Part shown: positions 1 through 8,638 of the stretch, piece by piece | Position numbering within the stretch: position 1 is the stretch's first letter | Layout of the letters: each line of letters starts with the position of its first letter | Assembly (NCBI GenBank): GCA_947504725.1 | Contig: CANNHN010000006.1 | Span: forward strand, 122,347-186,346 | Reading direction: 5' to 3' | DNA from: Bacteroidota bacterium | GTDB taxonomy: Bacteria > Bacteroidota > Bacteroidia > 2-12-FULL-35-15 | Length of the DNA stretch: 64,000 nt | The notes under the pieces: model-generated | Told to the model about the DNA's origin: nothing | Seen by the model: only the letters and a program-made list of their open reading frames with translations | Database searches by the model: none | Translations under genes and position numbers: made by a program

Positions 1-1
1 A

Positions 2-1084
2 TTTGATTTTGCCTTAATCATGGGAGGATTGCTCCTGATAAAAGATTATTACGAAAAAAACATCAAGTTCATTGAAGGTGGTTCGTATTCCGATGCGCTT
101 ACGTCTATTGCCTTCCCATCCTACATTCTAATTTGGATGTTCACCGTTTATTTAAGTGGTGGTTACGACAAACCCATCCGTTTGTTCCGAATCATTAGAG
201 GAATTTTAGTCGGCACTGGAATTATTTTAATTGGCTACTCTTTACTTCCTGAAGCATACCGTTTCTCCCGAGCCTTAATTATTTTGGGAATGGGTTGGGT
301 TGTTTTATCGTATTTGATTTCCCGATTAGCATTTCACTTTGCAGGATTTAAATCATTCAACTTAAATCCCGACAAAACCAAACGCATTGCCATCATTGGC
401 CAGCAAGAAGAATACGAACGTGTTAGCCAACTACTAAAACAAACAAACAGCAGCACTGGTTTTTTATTTTTCATCAGTGCAGACGACAAAGGAAACAACC
501 ATGCAGATTATGTGGGCAACATCAATCAGATTGAAGAGGTCATTGAAATTTATAAAATCAGCGAAGTAATTTTCTGTTCCCGCGATATTTCTTCACAAGG
601 CATTATTGATTACATGCATACTCTGGTTTCTGCAGATGTCGATTTTAAAATTGCTCCTCCAGAAAGCTTGTCTATCATTGGAAGCAATTCGATTGACACT
701 GCCGGTGATTTGTATATCATTGATGTAAATTCTATCGGAAAACCAAAGAACAAACGCAACAAACGCTTGTTCGATGTCTTGTCTTCCATACTAATTATCA
801 TCTTTTCACCTTTACTAGTTTTATTACAAGAAAACAAAGCTGGATTTCTTAAGAACATGTTTGCTGTTTTATTTGGATACAAATCCTGGGTTGGATATGG
901 AACCGACAAACACGACCACTTACCGAAACTCCGACCATCAGCCCTTTCTCCTGCTGATGCCATCAAGAACTTCAGCATCAATGCCGACACAAGAAATCGT
1001 TTGCATTTAGCTTATTCCAAAGATTACAAGATCGAAAATGATTTGAATATTGTTTGGAAGGGAATTAAGAAGTTGGGGAATTAG
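2..1084 (+). CDS. C-terminal part of a membrane glycosyltransferase / CoA-binding-domain protein (partial)
   Basis: The reading frame is open to the first base, so the gene starts upstream of the window. What is visible has several hydrophobic segments (about residues 30-45, 60-78, 84-105 and 255-275), then a nucleotide-binding-like domain starting near the KRIAIIGQ motif. This resembles the membrane plus CoA-binding part of polyprenyl glycosylphosphotransferases (WbaP/PglC-like). The segment KRLFDVLSS matches the opening of the phosphotransferase domain, but the catalytic remainder is missing and is replaced by a short LPKLRPS tail. In Bacteroidota this arrangement is often the C-terminus of a protein with a GT2 domain in front, so a two-part glycosyltransferase is the likely whole product. 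That is inference, because the N-terminus is not in view. Confidence 0.6.
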   Translation, partial: FDFALIMGGLLLIKDYYEKNIKFIEGGSYSDALTSIAFPSYILIWMFTVYLSGGYDKPIRLFRIIRGILVGTGIILIGYSLLPEAYRFSRALIILGMGWVVLSYLISRLAFHFAGFKSFNLNPDKTKRIAIIGQQEEYERVSQLLKQTNSSTGFLFFISADDKGNNHADYVGNINQIEEVIEIYKISEVIFCSRDISSQGIIDYMHTLVSADVDFKIAPPESLSIIGSNSIDTAGDLYIIDVNSIGKPKNKRNKRLFDVLSSILIIIFSPLLVLLQENKAGFLKNMFAVLFGYKSWVGYGTDKHDHLPKLRPSALSPADAIKNFSINADTRNRLHLAYSKDYKIENDLNIVWKGIKKLGN

Positions 1085-1113
1085 ATGAAATGCGAATAAC
1101 GCGGCAGAGCAGT

Positions 1114-1644
1114 TTATTTTACAAATAGTTTCAGATGATTTCCAGATTTTGCCCGCAGAAGCATATCAAACAAATGCGCTGTCGCCACAGCATCACCTTC
1201 TGCTCTATGTCGTGCATTATTAGGAATATTCAATGCATCACATATTTTTCCTAAGCTATACGATTTATGTCCGGGAATTAATTTTCTACTTAGTTGAACC
1301 GTGCACAACTTTTTTCGTTCGTAATGAAAACCTAAGGAAGCGAACTCTGCTTTAATAAAATTATAATCGAAACTCACATTGTGTGCAACAAAGGTTTTGT
1401 TATCTGTGAGTTCATGAATTTTTTTTGCTACCTCATGAAATTTCGGAGCGCCAACTACCATTTGATTGGTGATTCCAGTAATGTCTGTGTATAAAGGCTG
1501 AATATAGCATTCAGGATCAATGAGTGTAGAAAATTTATCGACTACACTTAATCCATCATGAATTAAAATACAGATTTCTGTAATTCGTCCAGTAGGATAA
1601 TTGAATTTACCTCCGCAGGTTTCTATATCGATGATGGCGAACAT
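1114..1644 (-). CDS. 3'-5' exonuclease, DnaQ/epsilon family
   Basis: This is a stand-alone DEDDh exonuclease of 176 residues. All five signature residues can be read: D6 and E8 in the DIET motif near the start, D93 in HNVSFD (88-93), and H146 and D151 in the HRAEGDA motif. The family removes nucleotides from DNA 3' ends and includes the proofreading subunit of DNA polymerase III. A single-domain copy of this length is common in Bacteroidota and may serve repair rather than replication. The ATG at 1642-1644 leads straight into the first beta strand. It stands alone, convergent with the gene before it. A DNA polymerase of the Y family lies nearby, but nothing shows that they work together. Confidence 0.85.
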   Translation of the reverse strand: MFAIIDIETCGGKFNYPTGRITEICILIHDGLSVVDKFSTLIDPECYIQPLYTDITGITNQMVVGAPKFHEVAKKIHELTDNKTFVAHNVSFDYNFIKAEFASLGFHYERKKLCTVQLSRKLIPGHKSYSLGKICDALNIPNNARHRAEGDAVATAHLFDMLLRAKSGNHLKLFVK

Positions 1645-1997
1645 ACTGCGAAGATAGAAAAATAACGGCTATTAGTGCCTACCGTTTTCTGTGTGGAAAT
1701 TTAAACACATAGACACATAGCTATTTATGCGCATTAAAGAAAGTCTTGCTAAGTCATGATTATTCTCCCTAATGAATTTTCTGGTTTTAGTTTATAATTT
1801 ACATAGGCTGAAACCAGGTTCAGCCACATAGAGATCTCTCTGTGTAAAAATTTATTTTTCTATCCAATAACACATCCTACCTTTTCATTTAAAACTATGT
1901 GTCTATGTGTTTAAACCTTCCATCTACGAAGCGAAAAGTCCGCAAAGAAACTTATTCTCTGCGGACCTCTGCGAATTTTCTCATTTTTCTCTGCGGT
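1645..1997. other. Intergenic stretch with inverted repeats, no gene seen
   Basis: No convincing reading frame or RNA gene is present. The stretch holds a perfect 21-base inverted repeat (1700-1720 and 1895-1915, reading TTTAAACACATAGACACATAG on the left), a second palindromic patch near 1827-1848, and a 7-bp stem GTCCGCA...TGCGGAC at 1938-1966. The last lies just past the stop of the leftward regulator gene and could serve as its terminator. Confidence 0.55.
1700..1915. repeat. 21-bp perfect inverted repeat with a 174-bp spacer
   Basis: The left arm 1700-1720 is the exact reverse complement of the right arm 1895-1915. The spacer has no gene. Its role is unknown: it may be a remnant of a small mobile element or a member of an intergenic repeat family. 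Confidence 0.7.
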
Positions 1998-2756
1998 TTA
2001 TTTCCCCATCTCCACTCTGAATGATTGCAAAAAACGAATCATACTTTCTAAATTTAAATCTTGCGGTTTAAACTCGCCAATATTTAAGCTGCATACGAAA
2101 CTCCATACTTCGATGATGTTTTCTGCCTTAACAGTATATGGAGTATATATTTGATTATCGGAGTGGAACTGAAATACATCGTTTGATTTTTTATCTTCAC
2201 GATAAAGGCGTTTATATACAACTCCATCTTCTTTGGTAAGGATGATGTATGTTTGCCCTTCTTTTATTTCTTTCATCGATTCTACATATTTACCAACTAC
2301 AAAAGTTCCATCTTTTAATGGTGGCATCGAATCTCCTTTGATTGAAAATGCACGATGCTTTCCAACAATTTTAAACGGCAAATTCATGATTGGTAAGTCC
2401 TCAATAAATTCAGGATCAGCATACCCATTTAAATAACCAGCTACCGCTTTTGCAGGAACCACTTCTACCATATCTTGATTTTGTCTATCAACAATCACCG
2501 GAAATAGGATTCTATTTTTCCCGATTTCTAATAAAGATTCGGGGTCGGTTTTTGCCAAATCTCCTCGCACCAAGGCATCAATTGCAATGTGAAAATGGTC
2601 GGCTATTTTGATCAATAAATCATAGGGAGGCTCGGCTCTTCCTTCTTCATATGACCCTAATCGGGAGCGGGAAATATCTAATTCATCCGCTAACTGAGTT
2701 TGAGATAGTTTTTTTAGTGCTCTCAGAACACTAATGTTTTTGGCTATTTTTGACAT
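1998..2756 (-). CDS. XRE-family regulator with S24 (LexA/UmuD-like) peptidase domain
   Basis: The protein has an N-terminal helix-turn-helix (about residues 6-60, with the SQTQLADELDISRSRLGSYE core) and a C-terminal S24 domain. The S24 catalytic serine is seen in GDSM (S143) and the lysine in VVYKRL (K182), counting from the ATG at 2756. The family represses its targets and, in the LexA branch, cuts itself when DNA damage activates RecA. I cannot see an obvious Ala-Gly or Cys-Gly cleavage site, so self-cleavage is uncertain. A longer frame begins at a GTG at 2774, but that codon lies inside the putative promoter, so the ATG is preferred. It is divergent from a Y-family polymerase gene, which suggests control of mutagenic repair. 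Confidence 0.82.
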   Translation of the reverse strand: MSKIAKNISVLRALKKLSQTQLADELDISRSRLGSYEEGRAEPPYDLLIKIADHFHIAIDALVRGDLAKTDPESLLEIGKNRILFPVIVDRQNQDMVEVVPAKAVAGYLNGYADPEFIEDLPIMNLPFKIVGKHRAFSIKGDSMPPLKDGTFVVGKYVESMKEIKEGQTYIILTKEDGVVYKRLYREDKKSNDVFQFHSDNQIYTPYTVKAENIIEVWSFVCSLNIGEFKPQDLNLESMIRFLQSFRVEMGK

Positions 2757-2760
2757 TGCT

Positions 2761-2805
2761 AATATATTTAGCACAAATATACTAAATATATTTGCACATT
2801 TGCAA
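2761..2805 (-). promoter_or_regulatory. Promoter and possible operator of the XRE/S24 gene
   Basis: On the minus strand TATATTTG (2774-2781) matches the Bacteroidota -7 motif TAnnTTTG, with TTG at 2803-2805 spaced 21 bases upstream. Two direct repeats, AATATATTTAGCAC (2761-2774) and AATATATTTGCAC (2785-2797), flank the -7 box. They are candidate operator half-sites for self-repression, which is inferred. Confidence 0.55.
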
Positions 2806-3200
2806 GTGTAAATCGAAAATTATTTTGTTTGTGATTTTAGATTTTACCTGCTTACGAATCGGGGTGCTGTTTTCAAGAAAAAAATAAACAACGCCATGGT
2901 TATTTAAATAATGAAACCACCCCGATTTTTAGATTTCTCCGCTTCGGTCGAAATGACAAAAGTGAAGGTCGAAATGACAAAAACTGATCAATCGAAATGA
3001 AAAAATGGTAGCGATTGAAATAATGAATTAATAATGAAAGAGAAAACAACAACATAATCATCGCGAGGCGCGAGGCAATTTCAAAAAAAGCAATTTAAAG
3101 AGATTGTCTCGCTGCCTTCACAATGATTTCTCCGCTGCAGTCGAAATGACAAAAAAGGTTTGCGATTGAGATGAAAAAAATGTGCAGAACGAATAAAACA
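2806..3200. repeat. Intergenic region with copies of the dispersed GTCATTTCGA-type repeat
   Basis: The gap between the divergent regulator and polymerase genes contains repeat copies ending CGGTCGAAATGACA (2931-2958) and GCAGTCGAAATGACA (3124-3150), plus shorter TCGAAATGA units between them and a TCGCGAGGC... patch at about 3060. They belong to the repeat family found in other gaps of the window. No coding sequence is evident. Confidence 0.6.
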
Positions 3201-3207
3201 ATGAACT

Positions 3208-4476
3208 TTGAATCAAAACTCTCTCCATACCAAAACCGAATCCCGCGTATTATTTGTTGATATGAACAGTTATTTCGCGAGCTGTGAACAACAAGCAAAT
3301 TATTGGTTACGTGGTCGACCAGTTGGTGTTTGTGTTTATACGGGAAAATTTGGTTGTGTCATTGCTCCTTCTATTGAAGCAAAAAAAAGAGGTGTAAAAA
3401 CAGGTATGCGACTCAACGAAGCGATGGTCATTTGTCCGGATTTAGTCCCGCTAGAAACCAACCCAGCTCGTTACCGCGACTTTCACGTCAAGATAATGAA
3501 GGTTCTTAAAAAATATTCGGCCGATGTTATTCCCAAGAGTATTGATGAAGCAATTGTGAATCTCAACAACTATCACTTAATACATAAGGATGTGGTTGAA
3601 GTCGCGAAGAAAATCAAATACGACATTAAAAATGAAGTTGGTGATTGGCTGAAATGTTCAATCGGAATTGCGCCCAATGCTTTTTTAGCAAAATTGGCCA
3701 GTGATATTCAAAAGCCAGACGGATTGACGATCATCACTCCAGAAAACATTGATGATGTGTTAGGAAAACTTCGATTGAAAGATTTACCAGGTATCGCCAA
3801 AAATATGGCCGAGCGTTTACAAAGAGCCAACATCAACAATCCTGTGGAATTGCGACATACTTCTCCCGAACGGTTGCGAATTATCTGCAAAGGAATTACG
3901 GGCGAATACTGGCATAGACGATTGAATTTTGGAGAAGTGGATATGTATGATCGCAGCGAATACAAAACCATGCAAGCCATGCGACACTTATCATTAGCTC
4001 AACGCAAAGAGATTGAAAACATCGAATCGATTTTGTTATCGCTTTGCTTAACGCTTGAAAAACGTATGGTAGAAGCCAATGTATTTTGTCGAACAATCGG
4101 TTTTAATACAAGCTACGAAAATGGTTATGGTTACAGCGATAATGTTAACACGAGCATTCCGATGCAAGATGGGGTGGACATATTGCAAGCCTTGAAAAAA
4201 CGCATGAAACATTTTGAAGACACCAATAAATGTGAAACGGTGATCAATGAAAATTCTACTTCCCTAAGCGTATTTGTCGGCAATTTTGTAAACGAAAGCA
4301 TGGTTCAATACGGAATGTTTGAAGACAATAGCAAAAAAGATAAACTCCGCAAAACTGTTTATGCATTAAAATACAAATTCGGGCTCAACAAGCTCATGCG
4401 GGGAGCCGAACTAAACGATGAAGGTGCGGTAAAAGATGTGATTGGCTTTGGTTCTATCAAAGACTTACACGCATAG
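3208..4476 (+). CDS. Y-family DNA polymerase (UmuC / DNA polymerase V-like)
   Basis: This 422-residue protein has the Y-family palm acidic residues D18 (VDMNSYFAS) and D113-E114 (SIDEA), the helix-hairpin-helix thumb region (DLPGIAKNMAERL), and the UmuC-type C-terminus. It copies past damaged bases with low fidelity. The N-terminus is awkward. The frame opens only at 3205 and the first usable codon is TTG at 3208, ten codons before the conserved RVLFVDMNS. An ATG at 3201 is in another frame and soon stops. The choice is TTG 3208 or ATG 3262, and the second would remove the first strand and put D18 at position 0, so TTG is preferred. It is divergent from the S24-domain regulator. Confidence 0.85.
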   Translation: MNQNSLHTKTESRVLFVDMNSYFASCEQQANYWLRGRPVGVCVYTGKFGCVIAPSIEAKKRGVKTGMRLNEAMVICPDLVPLETNPARYRDFHVKIMKVLKKYSADVIPKSIDEAIVNLNNYHLIHKDVVEVAKKIKYDIKNEVGDWLKCSIGIAPNAFLAKLASDIQKPDGLTIITPENIDDVLGKLRLKDLPGIAKNMAERLQRANINNPVELRHTSPERLRIICKGITGEYWHRRLNFGEVDMYDRSEYKTMQAMRHLSLAQRKEIENIESILLSLCLTLEKRMVEANVFCRTIGFNTSYENGYGYSDNVNTSIPMQDGVDILQALKKRMKHFEDTNKCETVINENSTSLSVFVGNFVNESMVQYGMFEDNSKKDKLRKTVYALKYKFGLNKLMRGAELNDEGAVKDVIGFGSIKDLHA

Positions 4477-4554
4477 ACAAATTAGCTCTGATTCGCCCCT
4501 CCTATTTTCAAAAAATCTTCTATATTTACAATAGAATTTACGCACGACAATTAT

Positions 4555-7500
4555 ATGAAGAAGTTAATCTTTATTACACTGACATTATTTTCATTTGCCG
4601 AAGGGTTATTAGCTCAGTTTCCTGAATCTAATTTCCAAAGCAACAGCAACCAATACTATTGGAAAAATCGTAAACCAATTGAAGGATATTGGCAACAAGA
4701 TGTGCATTATAAAATAAATGCTTCGTTAGACGATAAAACAGATATCATTGAAGCAACAGAAGAGTTGACTTATTACAACAATTCTCCTGATGAATTAGCA
4801 TTCGTATACTTCCATCTTTACAATAACGCCCAAACCAAAGGTTCATATTTAGAAAATCTTTATAAAAACAATAATCTCAAAGTAAAATTCGGAAAGTACC
4901 AAGAACAAGGTTTAGGAACAGTTGTTTCAAAAATCAGTACAAATGGTGTTGATCTAAAAATGGAACTAGACAATACTGTTTTAAAAGTATACCTCCCTAC
5001 TCCACTAAAATCAGGAGAAAACATCACTTTCAAATTAATTTTCAAAACCTATTTCGACAACGGCTCTATCCGTAACCGAATGAAAATGTTTAATGCATTT
5101 GGATACAAACATTATGACGTTGTACATTGGTATCCACGTATTTCTGTATATGATCGTAAAGCTGGTTGGGATACCGACCAACACATGGATCATGAATTTT
5201 ATGGAGATTACGGAACATTTGATGTCGCATTTACTTTTCCTAATAATTATATATTGGATGCAACAGGAATGTTATTGAATAAAAAAGATGTATTGCCTGA
5301 TGATTTACGTGCAAAGCTTGACATCAAAAATTTTGCAAAAAAACCTTGGAACGAAAAACCATCAGTCGTTGTTGAACCAAATGGAACAACCAAAACGTGG
5401 ATGTTTCATGCAGAAAACGTACACGACTTTGCATTAACTGCTGATCCAACATATCGTATCAGCGAAACAGAATGGAATGGAATCAAATGTATTGCTTTGG
5501 TGCAGGAACCACATGCTATTGGCTGGTTGAATGCAGCTGAATACACTGCAAAAATTATTAAAATAAATTCCGAAGATTTTGGGATGTATGGCTACAAAAA
5601 AATGGTGGTTGCTGATGCGCAAGATGGGATGGAATATCCAATGCTGACATTGTGCGGAGGATTTGATCCAAACTATCGTGACTTGTTTGTACATGAAATT
5701 AGTCACAACTGGTTTTTCGGAATGGTTGGCTCTAACGAAACTTATCGTCCATCGTTGGATGAAGGTTTTACTCAATTTATTACAAACTGGACCTATGAAC
5801 GAATTGATGGAAAGCAACGCATTGGGTATGTACCAAAATCGAATTACGTAAATCGTTTTACCGAACCTGATTATGTTCGTAATAGCGAAGTGTATAACGG
5901 TTATATGAATTCTGCAACCAAAGATGTTGAAACATTTATGAATATCCATTCAGACATGTACAATGGAGCAATTCGTCACGGTGGCGGCTACTCACAAGTG
6001 TATATGAAAACAGCAACCATGTTGTACAACTTACAATATACATTGGGTGATTCTTTATTCAAAGCTTCTATCAGTCATTATTTTAACCAATGGAAATTTG
6101 CTCATCCTACTGTAGAAGACTTTAGAAATTCAGTAATTCAATACACACATGTTGATCTAAATTGGTTTTTTGATGAATGGATGGAAACTTCAAAAACAAT
6201 TGATTATGCCGTTAAATCTGTTAAGTCGGGCAAAGGTGATTATGTATACAAAGTAACTTTAGAGCGCAAAGGAATGCAAATGCCAATTGACTTTGCAATC
6301 GTTGGAAAAAACGACAGCGTTTATTATTATCACATTCCAAATACATGGTTTGTAAAACAAACAAAATCAAAAGTGTTACCACGATGGATTGGCTGGGACA
6401 ATGTGCAAAAAACATATACTGCCGAAGTGACCATTCCAGGCGGAATTGCTAATGTCATCATCGATCCTAGCACACGATTGGCAGATGTAAACATGCTCAA
6501 CAACAATCAAAAATTTCCAATCAAATACCGTTTCGATTCTAAAATTTACAATCCATCTGATTGGACACGTTACGAATTATTTGCTCGTCCCGATATTTGG
6601 TACAACGGTTACGATGGGTTAAAAGTAGGCTTGAACATGAATGGCAACTACATGGCTTACAAACATATTTTTGATGCAACAGTTTGGTTCAATACAGGAA
6701 TTGGACACAACTACTTGGATACAGCAACCGAAAATGGTGCAAAAGATTTATATGACAATGTGAGTTTCAGATTAAATTACAGAACCGCTACTGATAAATT
6801 TATGAAAGGTTCCTCTTTTTATTTTTCCGCAAAAGCATTGGATGGTTTAAATGGATATACAGTTGGATTCGATCGCAAAGACATTAAAGGAAAAAACAAA
6901 ATATACCTTTATTTCAAATCGATGTACAGAAAAGGGTTGAATGATATTCCTTATTTAATGTTACCAAAAGAATGGATCCCAAATCAATTAAACAACACAA
7001 TTAATGTTGGCCTAGACCATTCATACAGCTATTCTTCAGGTACTGGAAAAATCAATCTTGGCTTACGATCATCTGCTATTATGAGTGATTACGATTTCCA
7101 AACAATCAATTTAACAGCAACAAACAGCACCAAACTATGGCGATTGCTTTTGAATACAAGAGTATATGGACAATACGGAACAGGAAATAATTGGGCAAAT
7201 GAATCATCTTTATTTTTAGCGGGTGCAAACCCTGAAGAAATGATGGAAAATAAATATACTCGTTCACAAGGCTTTTTTGATCCTACTTGGGCAGAAATTG
7301 GTGCAACAACCAATATTTTTCATCACGGAGGCGGATTGAACCTAAGAGGTTATTCAGGATATCTTGCTCCACAATTACAAAGTGATGGAAGCATTGTATA
7401 CACATACAAGGGGAATACTGGTGCTGCAGTAAATGCAGAATTAGAGTTTAGCGGCATTGTTAAAATTAAACGACAAAATTGGTTAACAAAAACCTTTAAG

Positions 7501-7755
7501 CTCACTACTTATATATTTGGTGATGCAGGAATTATCAATTACAACAAAACAGCAGATCCCATTTTAAAAATGTCGGATTTGCGTGCAGATGCTGGAGTTG
7601 GCGCTACTTTAACAATCAAGAAATTTGGTCCTTTACAAACGGTCGAACCACTAACCATCCGTTTTGATATGCCACTTTTCTTAAATAAAATCCCGAGAAC
7701 GGATGACAATTATATTCAATACCGTTTTGTAATTGGAGTAAGTAGAACATTTTAA
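4555..7755 (+). CDS. M1-family metallopeptidase with C-terminal barrel-like extension
   Basis: This is a 1066-residue secreted zinc aminopeptidase-like protein. A signal peptide ends near LLAQ (about residue 21). The M1 zinc site is intact: H380-E381-I-S-H384 followed by 18 residues and E403. The substrate-recognition motif appears as GMEYP (358-362). The peptidase part ends near residue 650. The remaining roughly 400 residues have alternating polar/hydrophobic strands with aromatic ends, and the protein ends in a phenylalanine (VSRTF), as outer-membrane barrels do. That suggests a peptidase anchored to the outer membrane by its own barrel, which is inference. A TPR protein follows 33 bases later and may be co-transcribed. 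Confidence 0.8.
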   Translation: MKKLIFITLTLFSFAEGLLAQFPESNFQSNSNQYYWKNRKPIEGYWQQDVHYKINASLDDKTDIIEATEELTYYNNSPDELAFVYFHLYNNAQTKGSYLENLYKNNNLKVKFGKYQEQGLGTVVSKISTNGVDLKMELDNTVLKVYLPTPLKSGENITFKLIFKTYFDNGSIRNRMKMFNAFGYKHYDVVHWYPRISVYDRKAGWDTDQHMDHEFYGDYGTFDVAFTFPNNYILDATGMLLNKKDVLPDDLRAKLDIKNFAKKPWNEKPSVVVEPNGTTKTWMFHAENVHDFALTADPTYRISETEWNGIKCIALVQEPHAIGWLNAAEYTAKIIKINSEDFGMYGYKKMVVADAQDGMEYPMLTLCGGFDPNYRDLFVHEISHNWFFGMVGSNETYRPSLDEGFTQFITNWTYERIDGKQRIGYVPKSNYVNRFTEPDYVRNSEVYNGYMNSATKDVETFMNIHSDMYNGAIRHGGGYSQVYMKTATMLYNLQYTLGDSLFKASISHYFNQWKFAHPTVEDFRNSVIQYTHVDLNWFFDEWMETSKTIDYAVKSVKSGKGDYVYKVTLERKGMQMPIDFAIVGKNDSVYYYHIPNTWFVKQTKSKVLPRWIGWDNVQKTYTAEVTIPGGIANVIIDPSTRLADVNMLNNNQKFPIKYRFDSKIYNPSDWTRYELFARPDIWYNGYDGLKVGLNMNGNYMAYKHIFDATVWFNTGIGHNYLDTATENGAKDLYDNVSFRLNYRTATDKFMKGSSFYFSAKALDGLNGYTVGFDRKDIKGKNKIYLYFKSMYRKGLNDIPYLMLPKEWIPNQLNNTINVGLDHSYSYSSGTGKINLGLRSSAIMSDYDFQTINLTATNSTKLWRLLLNTRVYGQYGTGNNWANESSLFLAGANPEEMMENKYTRSQGFFDPTWAEIGATTNIFHHGGGLNLRGYSGYLAPQLQSDGSIVYTYKGNTGAAVNAELEFSGIVKIKRQNWLTKTFKLTTYIFGDAGIINYNKTADPILKMSDLRADAGVGATLTIKKFGPLQTVEPLTIRFDMPLFLNKIPRTDDNYIQYRFVIGVSRTF

Positions 7756-7788
7756 AATAAAAAACAAACAATAAAAACAATAAAAACA

Positions 7789-8547
7789 ATGAAAAAATTA
7801 TTCGCTATTACATTTGCAATCATTACATGTGTTTCAGTAATTGCCCAATCTAATGATGAGCAATACACAAAAGGCATGAAATTAAAATCAGAATACAAAT
7901 ACAAAGAAGCATTTCCAATTTTTCAAGCATTGGTAAAATCTGATTCAAATAATGCTAGCTATTTGCAATATGCTAGTTATTGCTATTCAAAATACGGGTA
8001 TTATTATGTCACTGCAGAAGCAGAAAAAATGAAGTATTATAAAAATGCAGAATACCTTGCAAAAAAATCGATAAAGATTAATGAAGCAAGTGCAGATGCA
8101 CATTATGCTTATGCAATGGCATTAGGACGCATAAATGAAAATGCAAGTTCAAAACAAAAAATTGCTAATGCTAAGCTAATTAAAGCACAAGGAGACAGAG
8201 CCGTTGCATTAAATCCAAAATTAGGTGGTGCTCATCATATTTTAGGTCGTTGGCACAAAACAATTGCTGGCTTTAGCTCAATTGAGAAAGCAATGATCAA
8301 TTCTTTTTTCGGTGGTGTGCCTCCAGGTGGCTCTTATGAAGATGCAATCAAATCATTTATGACTGCAATTGGACTTGAACCAAAGTACATGAACCATCAA
8401 TATGAATTAGCACAAACCTATGCTGATATGGGTAAAAATGTAGAAGCAAAACTTTGGGCAAAGAAAGCAATGGAAATTACACCTTCAAACGATGATGATG
8501 TTAAAGCGAAGAAAGATTGTGAAGCTTTGTTGAAGAAGTTGAATTAG
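7789..8547 (+). CDS. Secreted TPR-repeat protein (RMDN-like)
   Basis: A signal peptide (MKKLFAITF...VIAQ, about 1-20) is followed by helical TPR-like repeats. The segment with HHILGRWHKTIAGFS and GGVPPGGSYEDAIKSFMTAI near residues 145-190 resembles the conserved core of the RMDN (regulator of microtubule dynamics) TPR family. In bacteria the role of this family is unknown; it probably serves as a protein-protein docking surface in the periplasm. The gene starts 33 bases after the M1 peptidase with the same orientation, so the two may form an operon. Confidence 0.7.
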   Translation: MKKLFAITFAIITCVSVIAQSNDEQYTKGMKLKSEYKYKEAFPIFQALVKSDSNNASYLQYASYCYSKYGYYYVTAEAEKMKYYKNAEYLAKKSIKINEASADAHYAYAMALGRINENASSKQKIANAKLIKAQGDRAVALNPKLGGAHHILGRWHKTIAGFSSIEKAMINSFFGGVPPGGSYEDAIKSFMTAIGLEPKYMNHQYELAQTYADMGKNVEAKLWAKKAMEITPSNDDDVKAKKDCEALLKKLN

Positions 8548-8562
8548 AATTATTAAATAGTC

Positions 8563-8613
8563 TTCGACTCCGCTCAGACTGACAACGTGTTTGCCAGATT
8601 GAGCGGAGTCGAA
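8563..8613. terminator. Inverted repeat between convergent genes, possible bidirectional terminator
   Basis: TTCGACTCCGCTCA (8563-8576) is the exact reverse complement of TGAGCGGAGTCGAA (8600-8613), with a 23-base loop. It lies between the ends of two convergent genes. The same words occur in other gaps, so it is also a member of the dispersed repeat family. Confidence 0.55.
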
Positions 8614-8638
8614 ATGTTTTAAGACTTATATAATATTT

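Noticed and set aside
5434..5949. 171-codon open frame on the minus strand inside the first M1 peptidase gene
   Set aside because: It lies wholly within a gene with an intact zinc motif, has no family features and is rich in I, F and H codons as expected for a shadow frame.
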